Assembly (NCBI RefSeq): GCF_002154725.1
Contig: NZ_MTAW01000147.1
Span: 26,245-90,244 of the forward strand
Direction: 5' to 3'
DNA: 64,000 nt
Source: Nostoc sp. 106C
GTDB taxonomy: Bacteria; Cyanobacteriota; Cyanobacteriia; Cyanobacteriales; Nostocaceae
Made by a program: the position numbers and the translations under genes. The notes beneath the pieces are model-generated. The model had not been told where the DNA came from, did no database searches, and saw only the letters and a list, made by a program, of their open reading frames with translations. Positions 37,928 through 48,400 of this stretch are shown here, one piece after another; the stretch's first letter is position 1, and every line of letters starts with the position of its first letter.

Positions 37928-38719
37928 ATGCAGCAGTCAACTCAAGGCGATAACCGTGATTTTTTCCGCCAGCTTTTAACCCTGGCTGCAATTATCGGCG
38001 CTTTCGTTGTCAACGTAGTATCTAACATTTTTCCCCTGAATGGACTCAGTATTGGGCAAATTTCCAATACTTTGTTCAAAAATGTTTTGATTATCCCTGC
38101 TAACTATGCATTTGCTATTTGGGGATTAATTTATCTCGGTTTGTTTGCTTTTGGAATTTACCAAGTTCTCCCCAGCCAGAAAGATGATTCAGATTTACGC
38201 AATACAGGATATCTCTTAATAATTGCCTCTATTGCTCAAAGTATTTGGGTATACCTCTTCCTCTCTCGGCTGTTTGCTCTTTCTGTTGTCGCAATGTTGT
38301 TGATTTTGCTACCGCTAATTAGTGTTTATTTGCGGTTGAATATTGGCAACAGGTCTGGATCTCGAAATAAAAAGTTGTTTATCCACGAGCCTATTAGTAT
38401 TTATCTGAGTTGGATTAGCGTTGCAACTATTGTCAATGTAGCCTGTGCTTTATATTTCCAGGGTTGGAATGGTTGGGGTATTTCTGCTGAAGTGTGGACT
38501 GTGATTCTATTGTTGGTAGCAACTGCAATTGCTGTAGCCATTGTCATCCAGCGCCGAGATATTGCTTATGCGGGAGTAACAACGTGGGCAATTTTGGCGA
38601 TCGCAATCAAGCACTGGAACAACCCAATACTGAGAAATGTGGCACTAGCTTTGGTAATTGCCCTGACCGTCATCGCCATCATTAAAAGTTCCCGTCCCCA
38701 AAACAATATTAATGAGTAG
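37928..38719 (+). CDS. TspO/MBR-related membrane protein
   Basis: The 263-residue protein has about seven to eight hydrophobic segments. The signature ANYAFAIWGLIYLGLFAFGIYQ at about 56-77 matches the first half of tryptophan-rich sensory (TspO/MBR) proteins, and HWNNP in the C-terminal part is also reminiscent. It is longer than typical TspO (about 160 residues) and belongs to the larger related group of unknown function found in cyanobacteria and plants. It probably resides in the cytoplasmic or thylakoid membrane. It is convergent with hetI, with 41 bases between the stop codons. Confidence 0.7.
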   Translation: MQQSTQGDNRDFFRQLLTLAAIIGAFVVNVVSNIFPLNGLSIGQISNTLFKNVLIIPANYAFAIWGLIYLGLFAFGIYQVLPSQKDDSDLRNTGYLLIIASIAQSIWVYLFLSRLFALSVVAMLLILLPLISVYLRLNIGNRSGSRNKKLFIHEPISIYLSWISVATIVNVACALYFQGWNGWGISAEVWTVILLLVATAIAVAIVIQRRDIAYAGVTTWAILAIAIKHWNNPILRNVALALVIALTVIAIIKSSRPQNNINE

Positions 38720-38760
38720 ACAGAAATTTTCTTACCAATGCCCAATGCCTAATGCCCAAT

Positions 38761-39483
38761 TTAATATTGCCAGCACTTCAAATCCCAACCAAAACCGCCT
38801 ACAGCTACAGCAGCAACATAATTGTCGGCAGGTACTAGTTCTAGTAGGCTCCAGTCTTTAATCATCTTTAACTTAGCTGGTTCTGAAGGAGTTAGGGAGA
38901 CTTCTATTTTCTCTAGCTGTGCTATTCCCTCGCCTGTGGCTTTTAAATAGGCTTCCTTACAAGTCCAATAGCGGAAAAATACTTCTGGTCTTTGCTCAGG
39001 AGGTAGCGATCGCACTAGATCGTATTCTCTCGGTAAAAAGAACCTTTGAGCCAGGGATTCCAAATCGGTTATCGGGCGGATGTATTCTAGGTCTATCCCA
39101 ATTTGGCGATTTTTACTAACCGCGCACAGAGCTAAATCGTGGGAGTGAGATAAATTAAACGCTAATCCACTGTCGGCAAATTCATGCGCTAAGAATGGTT
39201 TGCCACGGGCTTCATAATCAAACTGCACCTCTTGCGGAGCAATAGCTAAATAACGACCCAATATAGCCCTTAGGCTACCACGACCAGCAATGAAACGTTG
39301 GCGATGCTCTTGAAAATAGAATCTTTGAGCACGAGCAGATTCATCGTCAGAGAGAGTTGCAGCCAAGTTTTCCAACGTTGGTTCTGGTTGGTCGAGGTGT
39401 ATTCGCCAGATATGGACATCATTCGGCAACAAAGTTACATTTGTCGGCGCAGGGAGCCATAAATACTTAGGAGCAGTCATCAA
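38761..39483 (-). CDS. hetI: Sfp-type 4'-phosphopantetheinyl transferase HetI
   Basis: The 240-residue protein has all the Sfp-type landmarks: a GRGSLRAILGRYL segment, KPFLAHEFADSGLAFNLSHSHDLALCAVS, the magnesium site in IGIDLEYIRP (D and E) and the late motif FFRYWTCKEAYLKATGEG (W/KEAxxK). It transfers the phosphopantetheine arm from CoA to carrier serines. The obvious clients here are the two ACPs of HglE and the carrier of HglB. In Anabaena PCC 7120 hetI lies next to hetN at the end of the hgl cluster, and the same neighbourhood applies here without hetN. The start MMTAPKYLWLP offers two adjacent ATGs. Confidence 0.92.
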   Translation of the reverse strand: MMTAPKYLWLPAPTNVTLLPNDVHIWRIHLDQPEPTLENLAATLSDDESARAQRFYFQEHRQRFIAGRGSLRAILGRYLAIAPQEVQFDYEARGKPFLAHEFADSGLAFNLSHSHDLALCAVSKNRQIGIDLEYIRPITDLESLAQRFFLPREYDLVRSLPPEQRPEVFFRYWTCKEAYLKATGEGIAQLEKIEVSLTPSEPAKLKMIKDWSLLELVPADNYVAAVAVGGFGWDLKCWQY

Positions 39484-39525
39484 GCTAGAACATTAAGTGT
39501 GTGGGAAATGAAGCCATTTTACTCT

Positions 39526-40590
39526 TTATTGTCCTGTTCGCTTTTGCTCAATCCACTGCAAGATCCGATTCCACGCCCACCAAGGGTCTGGGTCTTGGGC
39601 TTGGCGCTGACCTTCGCTACTATTCAAATAGCCAATATGTCCACCGTAACGGGTAAGTAGTAAATCTATCATAGGATTGCTAGCACTGGCAGCTTTCAAT
39701 TCAGGGATGATGGCTGGGTGAAAAAATGGGTCATCGGCGGCATATATTATCAACGTGGGCTTTGAGAGATGGGGCAGTAATGGTAAAGCACTGCTAGCTT
39801 GGTAATACGCTTCTACAGTGGGAAAACCCAGCCTCTCAATTACCAGTTCCTTGTCGAAATTCCAAATACTGGTTGCTCGTTTGATTGCTTCTGGATCAAT
39901 GCTACCGGGATGAGCATCATGTATCCGCCACGCTAGTTCTTTCAAATTCCGCGTTATCCCTGCCTCGAAATATTTGCCAAAGGGGTCTTTAACTAAATAA
40001 GATAGCGATCGCACAGAATCCAAGTTCGGACAAATTACTGCACCACCGCCAATGTCACTGGATTTGATTCCTAAATCCTCATCACCCCTAGTTAGCTCTA
40101 CAGCAGCTTTTAGCCCCCACAGCGCCAACTGTCCCCCTAAAGAAAACCCCACAAACCAAAATTGCTTCGGACACCCCATTGATGCTGCTGCTGCGGCAAG
40201 GCGGACAAAATCTTCTCCTTCGTACAAACCATCGGATGTTAAAGTCGGTGACAACTCCGCTGTCTTACCGTGGGCACGCCAATCAAATAACACCACAGCA
40301 TACCCTTGAGCATAGGCCTTACGTCCGAAGAGTCTCAAATTCCATTCCTGACCCAACTCTCCTGTAATACCATAGGTACCTATAATCGTACCGTGAGCTT
40401 TTTCTGGTATTGCCACCCAACAAAAAATTGGCACACCTTGCCCACCAATCAATACTGTTTTATGATAATGCGGTTCTGGATGTTGAATTGTACTTTCCCA
40501 ATAACGGCTGCCCCACAAAGCGGTGAATATAGTCATTGCTACACCATTTTGTAATAAACGAGCCGGATTGTAGGGAGCGTGACACATCAT
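39526..40590 (-). CDS. Alpha/beta hydrolase (YheT-like)
   Basis: A protein of about 354 residues with the alpha/beta-hydrolase fold of the COG0429 type. The nucleophile is the serine in GFSLGGQLALWG, the oxyanion region lies around GTYGITGELGQEW, the acid is probably in YAADDPFF, and the histidine is in GGHIGYLN. The frame extends to a TTG at 40626, but the ATG at 40590 is preferred. Members of this group are esterases or lipases of unclear substrate. Transcribed in the same direction as hetI with a 42-base gap, it may share its transcript. No signal peptide is visible. Confidence 0.8.
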   Translation of the reverse strand: MMCHAPYNPARLLQNGVAMTIFTALWGSRYWESTIQHPEPHYHKTVLIGGQGVPIFCWVAIPEKAHGTIIGTYGITGELGQEWNLRLFGRKAYAQGYAVVLFDWRAHGKTAELSPTLTSDGLYEGEDFVRLAAAAASMGCPKQFWFVGFSLGGQLALWGLKAAVELTRGDEDLGIKSSDIGGGAVICPNLDSVRSLSYLVKDPFGKYFEAGITRNLKELAWRIHDAHPGSIDPEAIKRATSIWNFDKELVIERLGFPTVEAYYQASSALPLLPHLSKPTLIIYAADDPFFHPAIIPELKAASASNPMIDLLLTRYGGHIGYLNSSEGQRQAQDPDPWWAWNRILQWIEQKRTGQ

Positions 40591-40744
40591 ATAAGAAATT
40601 TCGTGTACTTTAGGATAGATTTGCAAATCCTGTTATCTTAAGGTTTATGTTAGATTTAAAATCTTTTTTATAATCAATACAGCAATCTTTGTATCTACCA
40701 AAGGTTCTTATTTATCCTTAATAAGTAGTAATAATTTTTTAAGA

Positions 40745-41488
40745 ATGCCGAGGATTCTTGTCATAGACGATGACCCAGCAATTTCAGAACTCGTTGCCGT
40801 CAACTTGGAAATGGCTGGCTACGATGTTAGTCAAGCGGAAGACGGGATTAAAGGTCAGGCGCTAGCTCTCCAGCTACAACCGGACTTGATCATGCTCGAT
40901 TTGATGTTGCCGAGGGTAGATGGATTTACCGTCTGCCAACGCTTGCGTCGGGATGACCGCACAGCGGAGATTCCGGTGTTAATGCTGACGGCTTTAAGCC
41001 AAACACAAAATAAAGTGGAAGGCTTCAACGCCGGAGCAGACGACTATCTGACCAAACCCTTTGAAGTAGAAGAAATGCTGGCACGAGTGCGGGCACTATT
41101 GCGGCGCACTGACCGTATTCCTCAAGCGGCAAAGCATAGTGAGATTCTTAATTATGGACCATTGACCCTCGTTCCCGAAAGATTTGAGGCAATATGGTTC
41201 CATGAGACAGTAAAACTGACTCACTTGGAATTTGAGTTACTTCATTGCTTGCTCCAACGCCACGGACAGACAGTTTCTCCTAGCGAAATCCTGCGGGAAG
41301 TTTGGGGCTACGACCCAGATGATGACATTGAAACGATTCGAGTACATATTCGCCACCTGAGAACCAAACTCGAACCAGACCCCCGTCATCCCCGTTACAT
41401 CAAGACAGTGTACGGTGCTGGATATTGTCTTGAGTTACCCAGCCTACCTCCATCCGCTGAAGGAGCCTCAACATCAGTTGTTGAGTGA
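40745..41488 (+). CDS. rpaA: OmpR-family response regulator, RpaA type
   Basis: The 247-residue protein has a receiver domain (1-120) with the acidic pocket VIDDDP, phospho-acceptor Asp53 in [14 protein letters not shown], Thr in MLTA and Lys in YLTKPFE, and a winged-helix DNA-binding domain (about 145-235; [34 protein letters not shown], then [15 protein letters not shown]). It matches my recollection of RpaA, the circadian output and phycobilisome-association regulator, almost throughout, including PERFEAIWF. It could be an RpaA paralogue if the genome encodes two. No kinase is adjacent, consistent with RpaA being controlled by the distant SasA. A 10-bp inverted repeat follows the gene. Confidence 0.87.
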   Translation: MPRILVIDDDPAISELVAVNLEMAGYDVSQAEDGIKGQALALQLQPDLIMLDLMLPRVDGFTVCQRLRRDDRTAEIPVLMLTALSQTQNKVEGFNAGADDYLTKPFEVEEMLARVRALLRRTDRIPQAAKHSEILNYGPLTLVPERFEAIWFHETVKLTHLEFELLHCLLQRHGQTVSPSEILREVWGYDPDDDIETIRVHIRHLRTKLEPDPRHPRYIKTVYGAGYCLELPSLPPSAEGASTSVVE

Positions 41489-41856
41489 AATCAGGGTAAA
41501 CTCCTTTACCTCAGCCATAAATTGGCACTCTGTTCTGTACAACTTAGCGAGTGCCAATAAGGATGTTGTGTCTTAAATTGGTGTCAAATTAGCAAATACT
41601 GCTTGTAGTTAAGCTCTTCATTTGCTCAAACCTGACAATAACTCACAGTAAGTATTTCAACCTCTCTAGGCACTGAAATCCTTTGATACTTTGTGTGTAA
41701 CTGACTTACTCTCTTCATCATCTAAGAAAGGCAGAGGGCATAAGGCAGAGGGCAGAAGGGAAGAATTTATTTTCCTTCTGCCAAAAGGGTCTCAAGCCCA
41801 TAAATGCCCTATGACGCCAGTTGCCTCACCACGGCACTGGCTCGCCTATGCCAAAT
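41489..41856. other. Intergenic region with hairpin and C-rich/A-rich repeats
   Basis: A perfect 10-bp inverted repeat ATTGGCACTC / GAGTGCCAAT lies at 41521-41558 with an 18-base loop, 32 bases after the rpaA stop; it may protect or end the transcript, although no T-run follows. GGCAGAGGGCATAAGGCAGAGGGCAGAAGG at 41731-41760, with CCTTCTGCC at 41776, is a dispersed repeat. No gene is seen. Confidence 0.6.
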
Positions 41857-43137
41857 TCACTCACTTTTAGCTTTCTTACTAAAAATTCGATAGTAAAGCC
41901 ACGTGCTGGTTTCTTTCACAGGAAAAAGCAGGTATGTTAAAGGATTGATCGTCACAATAATATTGCGGAAGTCTCGCCGTGCTAAAAATAGAATGGCACG
42001 AGCTACTTGCTGTGCTGACATGACTCCGTAAGGATTGAGTTGACTTTTAAACGGCCCAAGAATTAACTTGCGAATTATACAATCCCCATCTAAGCGCTTC
42101 AGCGTCACAATATCCCCTAGGGCGCGTTTGCTAAGTTCATAAAGGGGACTTAACGCTGGAGATACTTCCGCTTCAGAAGTGTTGACCCAGATTTCTTTCG
42201 TTGCTTTTGATTGTGGCCCTGTCACAGTTGTTATAAATATATCCATCAACCGCAACGCCGAAAAAGTATTTACTTCATAGGAGGAATTAATCGCCTCTGG
42301 TGTACGGCTAGTATAGACATTGATTCCGTGATTAAGAATCAAAATATCAACTTTCTCTAAACTATCTCTCAAATCTGCTTCCTTACCCAATTCCCAAGAA
42401 ATTATTGCTACCTTATCTTGCGTCTGTAATTTTTCTGGATGAGTAGTTAATGCTACTACCTTAGCATTATGTTTGGTAAGTTCAGTAGCCAATGCTTGCC
42501 CTAAAGCACCTGACGCGCCAGTTAAAGCTACGGTCTTACCCTTAAGGGACAATCCTGTGCCTAATATGGTATCTACTAAGGGAAATACACCGCTGTAGTA
42601 AGCGTTGACATCATCAAAATGATGTCGCCAGTGATAAGACCGATTCACCCACCAAAGCGATGGAATGGTTTCCAATGGCCCGGGGAGGTGGTTGAAGTCT
42701 GTGTCAATTTTCCCTTGGAAATAGCGCAGAGACGCACCATACAAGAAGGTAAAAGCATAGGTTACTCCCAGCCAAAAACCTAATTGCTGGAGAAATAAAG
42801 CAATTACCATCAATATCACTACCAGTAGACTTGACTCTAAAATGTCATGATATAGCTGAGACTCTTGGTAAGTTTTCAGAGAAACTATCGATAAATCCCG
42901 GCGATATGCCATGTGGTGCTTGTTGTGCAATTTACCCAACCAACTCACCTGGTGACACAAGGCATGATATATATCTCTCAATACCTCAGCCAATAACAGC
43001 GAGAATAATCCCCAAATAGCAAACTGTAAGCAGGTATTTACTAAATCCCAATTAATTTGTAATTGGCCCTCAATCCCAGGCAAGCCAAGAGCTAATATAT
43101 TCATCGTGATTTTGCTGTACTCGTTTTTTGTAACCAT
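41857..43137 (-). CDS. Fatty acid hydroxylase-like / short-chain dehydrogenase fusion
   Basis: The 426-residue protein has a membrane-bound di-iron hydroxylase domain in the first 185 residues, with histidine boxes HALCHQ, HNKHH and HWRHHFDD and hydrophobic segments between them, and a classical SDR domain after about 195: TGASGALGQAL (NADP loop), ILNHGIN and the catalytic YELSK. The combination is known in cyanobacteria as a sterol desaturase/SDR-type protein and could hydroxylate or desaturate a lipid and then oxidise it. The substrate is unknown. It lies a few genes from the HGL synthase, whose product is a polyol and keto-alcohol lipid, so an effect on oxidation of such lipids is worth considering, but only by proximity. 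Confidence 0.82.
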   Translation of the reverse strand: MVTKNEYSKITMNILALGLPGIEGQLQINWDLVNTCLQFAIWGLFSLLLAEVLRDIYHALCHQVSWLGKLHNKHHMAYRRDLSIVSLKTYQESQLYHDILESSLLVVILMVIALFLQQLGFWLGVTYAFTFLYGASLRYFQGKIDTDFNHLPGPLETIPSLWWVNRSYHWRHHFDDVNAYYSGVFPLVDTILGTGLSLKGKTVALTGASGALGQALATELTKHNAKVVALTTHPEKLQTQDKVAIISWELGKEADLRDSLEKVDILILNHGINVYTSRTPEAINSSYEVNTFSALRLMDIFITTVTGPQSKATKEIWVNTSEAEVSPALSPLYELSKRALGDIVTLKRLDGDCIIRKLILGPFKSQLNPYGVMSAQQVARAILFLARRDFRNIIVTINPLTYLLFPVKETSTWLYYRIFSKKAKSE

Positions 43138-43361
43138 TCTTCATAATCTAATAAGAGTAGTTTAAGGTCGAGTTACAGAGCAAGCTAAAATCAAACTGCG
43201 TAAAAGTTTTTTCCCAAAGGCGATCGCTAATTGGCTGGACAGTGGGTGAAAATATCGGGCAATGCTCTATTGTGCTTTGAGGCGACACATTAGCGTCTCA
43301 TATTTCAGAAAAAGTTGAGATGCCAAATAACAGCATATAATAGGCGATCGCACTGTGCAAA

Positions 43362-45368
43362 TTAACTCAGTTGAGAGATTGCTGCTTGCATAGCTGTAGT
43401 TATTACACTTTTTGGCATGGTGCTAGTAATTTGCTGACCTTGTTGCAGCAAAAACTGTTTGAAAAAATGATCTTTATTGGCTTCAGTGAGAATCACTTGT
43501 TGAATTAGTTCAGCTTGCTGATTAGATGTAGTTGCGACACTCTGTCCTTGGAGTTGATTCAAAAGATTTTGAGCTTTTGCATTAACTGCATCTAAATTAC
43601 CACCATTAGCTACAATGCTGCGAACTTGACCAGCTGCTTCATCGTAATCAATTTGCCCAGAACCAGCAAGGTTGGTAATGGTACTACCACTAATGAAAAA
43701 ACTATTACCAAAAGGCTGCTTACTATAACCTTTCAAGGCTTCTGCCTGATCTGCGGCAATACCTAATAGCTTGTTAATTTGTTGTTCTTTGCTGGCAAGC
43801 AGATTCAGCATTTCGGGGTAAACACCATTGAGGCGCTGTTCAACAATTTCTTTGGGTGCGTTCTCATTATGAGTCACCTTAACAACCCACAAATCCCCAC
43901 GTTTTTCAATACCCTTGAGTTCTAATCCTAGTCCATCATCTTCTATCTGTAGCTTTTGTAAAGTAAAGGCAAAAGCGCGCCAGTTGACTCCCTCTTTAAA
44001 AACTAGTTCAACAACATTACCAACTTCTTGATATAGTGATTCAAATTCTCTAGGTTCAAAATTCTGGCCTGCTAGGGGATAGCGATCGCTTACTTCTCCG
44101 TTATCATCCAATTTGCGATAAATATAGTCACATTCAACATTGGTAAAGTTAGTCTGGCTATTCACGCTCCAATCTTGAATACAAATTCCCGTTAAATTTG
44201 CACCAGTGAAATCGACACCTATGACTTGAGCCCGCACTAAAATACTTCCTCGCAAGTCAGCATTTTGCAAATCTGCGCCTGTTAAATCAGTATCTGTGAA
44301 ATCCAAGTGGCGCAAATCTGCATTTTGCAGATAGGCCCCTCGCAAATTTAGTTCCCTCAAGTCCTTAGTTTCTGAATATCCATGAGTTAAAAGTTTTTGT
44401 ACTTTGGGATTTTCTAAATCCATGTAGCGGCTATTAACTCTAGCCCTTTCAAGGCCAGTGACACCTTGGAAACAAGTGCGGTAGAGTTTTCTGGCTCGCA
44501 AATCAGTGTTAGCTAATTTAGCTCCTCTAAAATTAACTCCACTCAGGTCTAAGTTCTGGAAAGAAGTAGCACACCAAGAGCCAACAGCTAGTGTCCAGGA
44601 ACGTAGAAGGTCAGGATACCGCCAAGGTACATCTTGGTAATAATTAACCCACCAGCTAGTTAGTGTGAGAATTAAAGTGAATAAAATTCCACTACAAATA
44701 GCAATTATAGTTAGGTTTAATTTTTCTATATCTGTTAATTGTGGCAAAATATTCTCAAGCCCAGTACCATTTTTTTGAGCAGCAAAGAATGCTATATCAG
44801 AGCCAAACTTTGCAGCCAAAGCGTTAATTAAAGCGCTAGAGAGTCTAGAAGTAATCCATACCCAGCGATGTCTAGGTAATAAAATATCAAATAAAGCCGC
44901 AGTGAAACGTATTACATAGAAGCAACTATTACATATTGCTAGCCCTACAATCATTAATCCTGAAGTTGCAAAAAAAAACTGTTCAGGCATTTCTAGTAGT
45001 CCCAATTTTGCCAGTATACTAGCTCCTGTCATAGCTATAAATACACCTATGATTGCTGATAGTACTCCTTTACTGAAACCCTGAGAAATCGTAGTCAAAA
45101 TCCAGCTAACTAAAACGAAAATCATCAGTGAATACTCTAAACGGAGTTCAGTGTCTACGCTGATATATAAACTTGTAATTGCTCCCAAATAGCCTGATAC
45201 AATACTTAAGAGAACGCAAATAAAATTTACTAAAAAGATTAAAATAATTTTAATCTGGGTAGTTTGGCCTGCTATTGCACCACTCATATCGGATTCTAGA
45301 TTTTCTTGTACATACAATCGACCTTTGATTTTTTTTATTTGGAAGCTATGTTTATCAATATCTTGCAT
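43362..45368 (-). CDS. Membrane protein with pentapeptide repeats
   Basis: A protein of about 668 residues. The N-terminal part (about 30-270) holds five to six hydrophobic segments (IKIILIFLVNFICVLLSIVSG, LMIFVLVSWILTTIS and others). From about 285 to 420 there are pentapeptide repeats A(D/N)Lxx, for example NLRGAYLQNADLRHLDF, giving a right-handed quadrilateral beta-helix on the cytoplasmic side. The C-terminal 240 residues form an alpha/beta region (REFESLYQEVGNVVELVF) and a Q-rich helical tail seen after pentapeptide repeats in other cyanobacterial proteins. The frame opens with TTG at 45383; the ATG at 45368 (MQDIDKHSFQ) is preferred. It is divergent from the trypsin/LamG gene with 78 bases between starts. 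Function unknown. Confidence 0.8.
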   Translation of the reverse strand: MQDIDKHSFQIKKIKGRLYVQENLESDMSGAIAGQTTQIKIILIFLVNFICVLLSIVSGYLGAITSLYISVDTELRLEYSLMIFVLVSWILTTISQGFSKGVLSAIIGVFIAMTGASILAKLGLLEMPEQFFFATSGLMIVGLAICNSCFYVIRFTAALFDILLPRHRWVWITSRLSSALINALAAKFGSDIAFFAAQKNGTGLENILPQLTDIEKLNLTIIAICSGILFTLILTLTSWWVNYYQDVPWRYPDLLRSWTLAVGSWCATSFQNLDLSGVNFRGAKLANTDLRARKLYRTCFQGVTGLERARVNSRYMDLENPKVQKLLTHGYSETKDLRELNLRGAYLQNADLRHLDFTDTDLTGADLQNADLRGSILVRAQVIGVDFTGANLTGICIQDWSVNSQTNFTNVECDYIYRKLDDNGEVSDRYPLAGQNFEPREFESLYQEVGNVVELVFKEGVNWRAFAFTLQKLQIEDDGLGLELKGIEKRGDLWVVKVTHNENAPKEIVEQRLNGVYPEMLNLLASKEQQINKLLGIAADQAEALKGYSKQPFGNSFFISGSTITNLAGSGQIDYDEAAGQVRSIVANGGNLDAVNAKAQNLLNQLQGQSVATTSNQQAELIQQVILTEANKDHFFKQFLLQQGQQITSTMPKSVITTAMQAAISQLS

Positions 45369-45446
45369 ACCAATACCATTCAATTAGTTTGTATTAATAT
45401 ATACTATAAATATTAAATATCAATATTTTTAATCAAGAGAGCATAT

Positions 45447-48400
45447 ATGGAAATTAATTCTGATCTGCTAACTTCAGTTCCTAAAGGATATTGGATTAAG
45501 CAAGGTCTACCAGGAGGCTTTAAATTTCTATCGGGTATACCTGAAGAAAAAGATTTTTTAAGTAACCTTGACTTAGAAGATGAAAATAAAATTATTGAAA
45601 TTGTTCAGGAAAGATTACGATTCCTCACTACTCAAAAGTCATCAGTTTCTTTAGGAGCGGATACTCGAGATATTTTACCAGTATCCTCTTTACAAGTGGG
45701 GATGAAGAGAAGTTTAGCCGTATGTCGCATTGCAAGATTTTTTCCAATCAACGATTTTAAAAAATTGATAGAAGAGATTGAGAATGAAATTTGGAAGCAA
45801 AATGATGATTATAATTTTAATCAGCCTGAGAAAATCAAAGAGATATTTTTAATTCCTGACTATATATTTAATGAAATTTTTTCAAATTATGAAGTAGAAA
45901 ACTATGGCCCTTTAATTGGATTGGATTATTTAGAAAAGCTAAAAAATATTTCTGAAAACCAATTGTCTGTCCTGAACCCTATTCCTATAGGAACGGGCTT
46001 TCTAGTTGGGGTTTCTCATTTACTTACTAACAATCATGTTATTAGAGACAAGAAAATAGCTAGTCAGTGTGTTGCCCAATTTAACTACATTGAAGATACT
46101 TTAGGTGATACACAGCAAACTATAGATTATGAGCTTGATCCAGAAATTTTATTTGTCTATGAGCCGAGTTTAGATTACACTCTTGTACAACTGAAATCTA
46201 GTATGTTTACACGACAAGCTGGGTATTATTTTGATTGGATTCAATTAATAGAAAGTGAGCTAAATATTTTTCCTGGTTTAACAGAAGATATTAGAAATAA
46301 ACTAGATAGCGAAGAAGATAAAAAGCTTTTACATGATTTAGATAAATACATAAATACTGGAGATAATATATTTATTGTTCACCATCCTAAAGGTAAACAA
46401 AAAAAGATTGATATCAGTAATAACAAAGTTATCGAAAATGGCTTATATAAAAATTTTCTCAGATATAAAGTAGATTCTGATTATGGTTCATCTGGCGGAC
46501 TAATTGTTAACAGTAATTGGGAAGCAGTAGCATTACATCATGCTGCCGTACCTAAAGACTATAATCAAGAAAATGATTTAGAACATAAAGTTGAAATAGT
46601 TGCGCAACAAGGTATTAGAATTTGCCGAATTGTTGAAGATTTAAAGAAAAAGAGTTTTCGTTATAGAAAAGTCAGAAATTTTATCGAAGACTTTGTTATT
46701 ACTTCGGAACAGTTAAATAATCCTCCTCTAGCATTTGCCATTGAATTGGATGGACTTAATGATTATGTGCTTTTAAAAAATTTTGTTGACTGTCAGTTTA
46801 TTACTCAGCCCCAATTTATTAATGGATTTAGCATTGAGGCTTTAATGTGCCCTTACTCTAATGAAGTAGAAAGTACAATATTTAGTAAATTTTACCAAAA
46901 CTTTTGCGATGATTGTATAGCAACGCTTGGTTATGATGCTTTACGAGTATATATAAACAAAGAAGGGAAAATAGTCTTTTCTCGAAAAATGTATACACTT
47001 CCAACTCTTCCGTTAGAAATACCTCAAGAAGAGAGTAAGCAACAAGAATTTATATTTAATCTGCAAAGTATTTTGAAGATATTGAGCTATAGTGTTGTTA
47101 TTAATGGTGTGTATGATGATGACACTAAAAGAGAATTACAAAAATTTGTAAAAAATATAAAATATAATTTTGATATTCCAAAAGATATTAGTGAGATAAA
47201 TCCTCAAATATTAAATTATTTAAATTCACAAATTACTTTTTTAGGTTTGTATGACCTTAACTATGATGCTCTTGAACAACTATCTTATGAAAATAAGGAG
47301 CTAAAAATCCCTGTTTCCGAAAATCCCAGTAAGGGTGAAATAGTCAAAGGTCTTCAGAAATTGTTAAAGAGTTTTGGCTTTTATAATTATCCACCTAATG
47401 GTGTGTATAACAAAGAAACTTGCAATGCTGTAAAGAAGTTTCAAGAAGCTTTTGGGCTTAAGCAAGATGGTGTTTGTGGACCACTGACTCAGAAAATGAT
47501 AACTCTAATTCAATCTTATGAATATGAGACTGAAGAGGTAGTTAATTTTGGGGAATTTAATCAAATTACTATAACTTGCAAAAAAGAACATGAAGAATTA
47601 AAAATAGATATTCAAATTAACAGAAAATCTAGCAACTTACAGTTATGCCAAAAATCAACCAATCAAAATTTACAAAAAATTCAAGAAAAAATTAGAAATT
47701 CTGAAATAAATGTTGATATCACTCAAGGTAGTCCTGTAATCATTGGTGCTTACTCGAACAAAAATCTTGCCATTCCAGATTTTCCATGCAAAGGAAATTT
47801 ATGGAGTTTCTTTAGAGGAGCTATTGCTAAAGTGCGTCTGTGGAATATAGCCTCTGATAAAAACTCATTGATTGGTGATTGGCAATTTGAAGAAGGTAAG
47901 AACGATAAGTTATATAGTCTCGTATCTCAAGATACTACTCAAGGTTCAACAATCTGTGGAAAGCCAAAATGGTTACGCCAATCTAACTTTCCTGCACCGC
48001 TATTACCATCTGCATTAAAGTTAGATGACAAAAACAGCTATGTAAATTGTGGATACGATCAGAGTTTAGATGTCATTGATGCTATTACTGTTGAAGCCTG
48101 GTTTAAACACAAGTTTGGTAATTGTTCTATTGTCAGCCTGGTTGATAGTGAAAAGAATGGCTACTCTCTATCCTGGTACAACGGAAAAATCCTTGTAGCA
48201 TTGCAGCAGCATCGAAGTTCTAAAACAATCGTTTATACAAACGAGAATGCTCCACAGGATCAGGTATGGCATCATATCGCTTTTACTTGGGATCAAAAAT
48301 CCCAGGAAATTTCAATTTACATCGACGGCAGAATACAGGACTGTGTAGTAGAAGGAGAATCTAAGACTATTATTTTTGCTGGGAAAGCCAAGAGTATTGG

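Noticed and set aside
39526..40590. Alpha/beta hydrolase as a thioesterase of the HGL synthase
   Set aside because: Its sequence is YheT-like and HglB already provides reductive release; proximity to hetI alone does not support this.
41521..41558. Inverted repeat ATTGGCACTC / GAGTGCCAAT as a possible CIRCE (HrcA) operator
   Set aside because: The CIRCE arms are TTAGCACTC / GAGTGCTAA with a 9-base spacer. Here the arms differ and the spacer is 18 bases, and the repeat follows rpaA rather than preceding a chaperone gene. Treated as a hairpin.
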